From contig NZ_REEZ01000002.1 in assembly GCF_003990445.1 (NCBI RefSeq), forward strand, positions 437,121 to 501,120: a stretch of DNA of 64,000 nt. Reading direction: 5' to 3'. Below the pieces are notes generated by a model that saw only the letters and a program-made list of their open reading frames with translations, had not been told where the DNA came from and did not search any database. The translations under genes and the position numbers were made by a program. Position 1 is the first letter of the stretch; each line of letters opens with the position of its first letter. Shown here in pieces: positions 60,898 through 64,000 of the stretch. Origin of the DNA: Pararhodobacter zhoushanensis. GTDB taxonomy: Bacteria; Pseudomonadota; Alphaproteobacteria; Rhodobacterales; Rhodobacteraceae.

Positions 60898-63087
60898 ATG
60901 GCCAAAGAACCCCAGGCGATTGACGAAAACGAGATTGACCTTCTGCAGATCGCCCTCACGGCGTGGAAGGGCAAGATCATCATCGCAACCTTTACGGTGC
61001 TGGCGCTGATGGCCGGTGCCTTTCAGTTCGCGCGCACGCCCCCAACCTTTCAGGCTGACGCTCTGCTTCAGCTCGAAGAGCGCTCGGGACAGCTGGCACT
61101 GCCCTCGGCGATGCAGGATCTGGTGGACAACTCGCCCCAAAGCGCCACCGAAATGGAGGTGCTCCGCTCGCGTATGGTCCTTGGCCGCGTGGTGGCGGAT
61201 CTGAACCTTGATTGGCGCGTGACGTCGGTGAAAGCGCCCTTGATCGGCGAAATCCTTGCGCGCCATTCGCTGCCGATCCCCGAAATCGGCTTCCTGTCGA
61301 GCTACGCGCGCGCTGGTGATTCGCTGACACTGGCCTTGCTTTCTGTCCCTCCGCGCTGGCTCAATCGCGAGATTGAGCTGGAAGTAACCGACGACGGCTA
61401 TGCGCTGACGCTGCCCGACGGGCAGGAAGTGTCCGGCACCGTGGGCACGCTTTTGTCGCTGGAAGCAGACAATTTCGCCATTCATGTCGAAAGCCTCAAT
61501 GCTCGGTCGGGGCGGCAGTATGTGATCTCGCAGATAGACGAACTGACCGCCATCAACAGCATCCGCGCCCAGATTGCCGTATCGGAACGAGGCCGTGGTT
61601 CAGGCATCCTTGAAGTGCGGTTCATGGGCGGCAACCGCGGCGAGAACGTTCGTATCCTGAACGCGGTGACACAATCCTATGTGCAGCAGAACATCTCGCG
61701 CAGCGCCGCCGAAGCGCAAAGCAGCCTCGATTTCATCAACACCCAGCTCCCGCAGGCCGAATCGACACTGCGTCAGGCTGAGGCGGCTCTCAACGATTAC
61801 CGCCAGCGTCAGGTCGCCATCGACCTGACCTTCGAGACGCAGAACATCCTCACGCAGATCAACACGGTCGAAAGCCAGCTGGCCGAATTGCAGCGTCAGG
61901 AAGATGAAGTCAGCCAGCGCTATACCACCAGCCACCCGGTCTATCGCCAGCTGCTCGAAGACCGCCAGCGCCTTGAACTGCGTCTGGCAGATCTGCGTTC
62001 GCAGGCCGGCGATCTGCCCGAAACCCAGCGCGAGATCCTCAACCTCAGCCGCAACGTCGAGTTGGCGCAGCGGATCTACACCGAGCTGCTGACCCGGCAG
62101 CAGGAAGTCGAAGTTCTTCGCGCCAGCACGGTCGGCAACGTGCGGATTGTCGATTCGGCAGCTGCCGGGCGCTTCCCGACTGCCCCCAGAAAGGCGCGCG
62201 TGCTGCTTGTGTCGCTGATTCTGGGTCTGGCACTCGGCATTTGCGTCGTTCTGGTACGCAACTGGATGCACAAGGGCGTTCAGGACGCCTCGGACATCGA
62301 GCAGCTCGGCCTGCCGGTCTTTGCCACCATCAACTACTCGGCCAAGGGCGACACCCACGGCAACCGGCGCGATTCGCTTGGCGTTCTTGCCATCACCGAG
62401 CCCACCGATCTGGCCGTCGAGGCCTTCCGCTCGCTGCGCACCAGCCTGCATTTCGGCATGCTGGACGCGAAAAGCCGGTCCCTGGCGATCACCAGTACGC
62501 ACCCCGAGGCTGGTAAAAGTTTTACTGCCGTCAACCTCGCCGTCATTGCCGCGCAGGCTGGGCAGCGCATCTGTCTGATCGACGCCGACCTGCGGCGCGG
62601 CAACCTGCGGCGCTATTTCGGGGTCGAGCGCAACCGGCCGGGACTGGCGGATATTCTGGCCGGCGATGCCGATCTCGAAAGCTGCCTCGTGCGCGGGCCT
62701 GTGGAGAACCTGTATTTCCTGCCGACCGGGAAATACCCGCCCAACCCGTCTGAACTGCTGATGCGCGACAACCTTGCGACGCTGGTGACGACACTGGACA
62801 GCTACTTTGACCTGTCGGTCTTTGACTGCCCGCCCATCCTTGCCGTGACCGATCCGGTTATCGTCAGCCATTCGGTCGGCACCACGATTCTGGTGGCGCG
62901 TCACGTTGTCACGCTGCCCGGTGAAATCACGGCGGCGCTGAAGGCTTTCGAAGCCGCGGGCTCGAAAATGAGCGGTGCCATTCTGAACGGCTTTGACCCC
63001 AAAAAGGCCAAGGCAGGGTATGGCTACGGCTATGGGTATGGTTACGGGTACGGCTATCGTTACCAGTATAAACAGCGGCGCGACTGA
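60898..63087 (+). CDS. Polysaccharide co-polymerase and tyrosine autokinase (Wzc/ExoP type)
   Basis: This 729-residue protein has an N-terminal Wzz domain with TM1 (IIIATFTVLALMAGAF), a coiled periplasmic region (about 260-400, e.g. QLLEDRQRLELRLADLRS), TM2 (VLLVSLILGLALGICVVL) and a C-terminal BY-kinase: Walker A STHPEAGKSF, Walker A' CLIDADLRRG, Walker B VFDCPP. The tail is a Tyr cluster (nine Tyr, mostly Gly-Tyr pairs) for autophosphorylation. It controls polymer length and export. Confidence 0.95.
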   Translation: MAKEPQAIDENEIDLLQIALTAWKGKIIIATFTVLALMAGAFQFARTPPTFQADALLQLEERSGQLALPSAMQDLVDNSPQSATEMEVLRSRMVLGRVVADLNLDWRVTSVKAPLIGEILARHSLPIPEIGFLSSYARAGDSLTLALLSVPPRWLNREIELEVTDDGYALTLPDGQEVSGTVGTLLSLEADNFAIHVESLNARSGRQYVISQIDELTAINSIRAQIAVSERGRGSGILEVRFMGGNRGENVRILNAVTQSYVQQNISRSAAEAQSSLDFINTQLPQAESTLRQAEAALNDYRQRQVAIDLTFETQNILTQINTVESQLAELQRQEDEVSQRYTTSHPVYRQLLEDRQRLELRLADLRSQAGDLPETQREILNLSRNVELAQRIYTELLTRQQEVEVLRASTVGNVRIVDSAAAGRFPTAPRKARVLLVSLILGLALGICVVLVRNWMHKGVQDASDIEQLGLPVFATINYSAKGDTHGNRRDSLGVLAITEPTDLAVEAFRSLRTSLHFGMLDAKSRSLAITSTHPEAGKSFTAVNLAVIAAQAGQRICLIDADLRRGNLRRYFGVERNRPGLADILAGDADLESCLVRGPVENLYFLPTGKYPPNPSELLMRDNLATLVTTLDSYFDLSVFDCPPILAVTDPVIVSHSVGTTILVARHVVTLPGEITAALKAFEAAGSKMSGAILNGFDPKKAKAGYGYGYGYGYGYGYRYQYKQRRD

Positions 63088-63305
63088 GCAAGGTGCGCTG
63101 CTGAACGTCACTTTTGGGTGGATTCTGGCCAAATCTGGTTGCATTCCTAAGCGAACGTGACCGCATTTGCTGCGCGGTTGTCGTCGTTCTGCCAGGCGTT
63201 TCGCACGACCCAGCAACCAACACTGCCAATTACCGGGCAATTTTCGCGCTAAAAAAGCGCGCTGAATCATGGATGGCAGGGCGTGAGGCGCAGAAGGGCT
63301 TGCGA

Positions 63306-63866
63306 GTGTTGAAGCTGAAAACCGTTTCCGAGATCGTGCTGTGCTATGTCGCAGCCGCCATTGTGGTGTTCGCGGTGCTGACGCCGGTACAGGCGTTGCT
63401 CCTGCCTGAGGTCACGCCGCAAGGCAGCCTGTGCTATCTGCCGCATGGCGTCCGGGTGATTGCGATCTGGTTCTACCGGGAAAAGGCTGTCCCTGCGGTG
63501 TTCCTGGCGCAGCTCCTGACAACGCAGTTTATTTACGGCAAGAACCTGTCCTTTGACGCGATTCCGCAACTGCTGGTGTCGGCATTCGCGGCCTATGTGG
63601 CGTTTGCCATTCTGGCCATGTGCGGACGCGGCGCGTTCTTCGCTCCACAGCGCAGGGACGGCAAGCTCTACCGCGACCTGCTCACAGCCGGGTTCCTGGC
63701 GTCACTTGTGAACGCGGCAGGGTTGATCCTGTTGCCGGGCGAGACGCTGTATTCGGATCAGCTGCTACCAACGATTGTCACCCAGGTCATAGGGGACAGT
63801 ATCGGGCTGCTTACCCTGCTCTTGATGTTGATGGCATTCTTTCGGCTGCAACGGCTGCTCCCCTAG
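63306..63866 (+). CDS. MASE1-like integral membrane protein without output domain
   Basis: This 186-residue protein starts at a GTG (63306) 7 bp after GAAGGG. It has about six hydrophobic helices with LCYLPHGVRVIAIWFYREKAVP between the first helices, reminiscent of the MASE1 sensory domain. No kinase or GGDEF domain follows, since it stops at 63866. The function is unknown; it may sense or support export at the membrane. Its 3' end overlaps the opposite-strand gene by 56 bp. Confidence 0.65.
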   Translation: MLKLKTVSEIVLCYVAAAIVVFAVLTPVQALLLPEVTPQGSLCYLPHGVRVIAIWFYREKAVPAVFLAQLLTTQFIYGKNLSFDAIPQLLVSAFAAYVAFAILAMCGRGAFFAPQRRDGKLYRDLLTAGFLASLVNAAGLILLPGETLYSDQLLPTIVTQVIGDSIGLLTLLLMLMAFFRLQRLLP

Positions 63867-64000
63867 GGACTGAACGCCGCACTACCCGGTAGACCCCGCT
63901 TCGCGGTCCGCCGACCTTCTCGATGATCTGGTCATCGACCAGCGTCTTGAGGCCGCGAAAGATGGTCGGACGCGAATAGTTCCGCATCGATTCGTCCGCG
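63811..64000 (-). CDS. Winged-helix regulator, C-terminal part (runs off the window)
   Basis: On the minus strand a frame of 62 codons runs in from the window edge and ends in TAA at 63811-63813. SRPTIFRGLKTLVDDQIIEKVG resembles the recognition helix and wing of a MarR/wHTH DNA-binding domain, and third positions are G/C-rich. The N-terminus is outside, so the family cannot be fixed. Its last 18 or so codons overlap the MASE1-like gene and may be shorter if another stop is used. Confidence 0.5.
   Translation of the reverse strand, partial: ADESMRNYSRPTIFRGLKTLVDDQIIEKVGGPRSGVYRVVRRSVPRGAAVAAERMPSTSRAG

Noticed and set aside
63016-63069. Hexanucleotide-like tandem repeat at the end of the Wzc gene as a CRISPR or microsatellite
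   Set aside because: It is in-frame Gly-Tyr coding sequence with variable codons and fits the known tyrosine tail of these kinases.
1-64000. tRNA, rRNA, CRISPR arrays, insertion sequences, prophage or integrase genes
   Set aside because: None could be recognised; no cloverleaf-like clusters, repeated spacers, transposase or integrase motifs were seen by eye.

Overview
The window looks like a chromosomal segment of an alphaproteobacterium of the Rhodobacterales (Rhodobacteraceae/Roseobacter type). The evidence is high GC with strong G/C at third codon positions, and gene neighbourhoods typical of that order: dnaX-ybaB-recR, pgeF-midA-lgt opposite ubiK, ftsE-ftsX-plsC, a 43-residue aa3 oxidase subunit IV, COQ9, and a complete nas/nrt/nir nitrate assimilation block next to modABC. 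I see no rRNA, tRNA, CRISPR array, transposase, integrase or phage gene. The species cannot be named from this sequence.

Layout. (1) 1-11.4 kb: end of an AzlD-like gene, a lipoprotein, the oxidase subunit, an SDR enzyme divergent from a TetR regulator with a large nested inverted repeat between them, an MBL-fold hydrolase and a DmdC-like acyl-CoA dehydrogenase, Sua5, alanine dehydrogenase with a divergent Lrp regulator, an arsC-aquaporin pair preceded by a Pho-box-like repeat, a GT4 enzyme and rpsU. (2) 11.7-30.4 kb: mostly housekeeping genes (saccharopine-dehydrogenase-like protein, COQ9, ilvE, quinone oxidoreductase, dnaX, ybaB, recR, pgeF, midA, lgt, ubiK, dgkA, ftsEX, plsC, accA, rnd), with some small stress or electron-transfer genes between them. 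(3) 30.5-33.1 kb: an MMPL/RND exporter with a small secreted partner.

(4) 33.1-48.2 kb, all on the minus strand: nasT-nasS, then a leader RNA with an ANTAR-type hairpin and an intrinsic terminator, then nrtA-nrtB-nrtCD, a tandem-GAF protein, nirB, nirD, nasA, a TrpD2-like protein and cysG. Together these sense nitrate or nitrite (NasS/NasT antitermination), import nitrate (Nrt), reduce it to nitrite (NasA, molybdenum cofactor) and then to ammonium (NirBD, siroheme), and supply siroheme (CysG). The divergent modE-modABC genes (48.4-51.4 kb) import the molybdate that NasA needs, and a perfect ModE-type palindrome lies upstream of modA.

(5) 52-64 kb: an exopolysaccharide/surface region with lower-GC, A/T-rich intergenic stretches. 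It carries an IclR regulator, a GT2 glycosyltransferase, a predicted outer-membrane protein, a 61-residue secreted peptide, a methyltransferase, a NusG paralogue (RfaH-like) downstream of a WecA/MraY-type initiating transferase, an orphan possible winged-helix protein, and the Wza-Wzb-Wzc export/tyrosine-kinase set, followed by a MASE1-like membrane protein and the edge of a winged-helix gene. Its regulation and the OMP-peptide pair are the least explained parts of the window. Gene calls rest on motif recognition by eye; no database search was possible.
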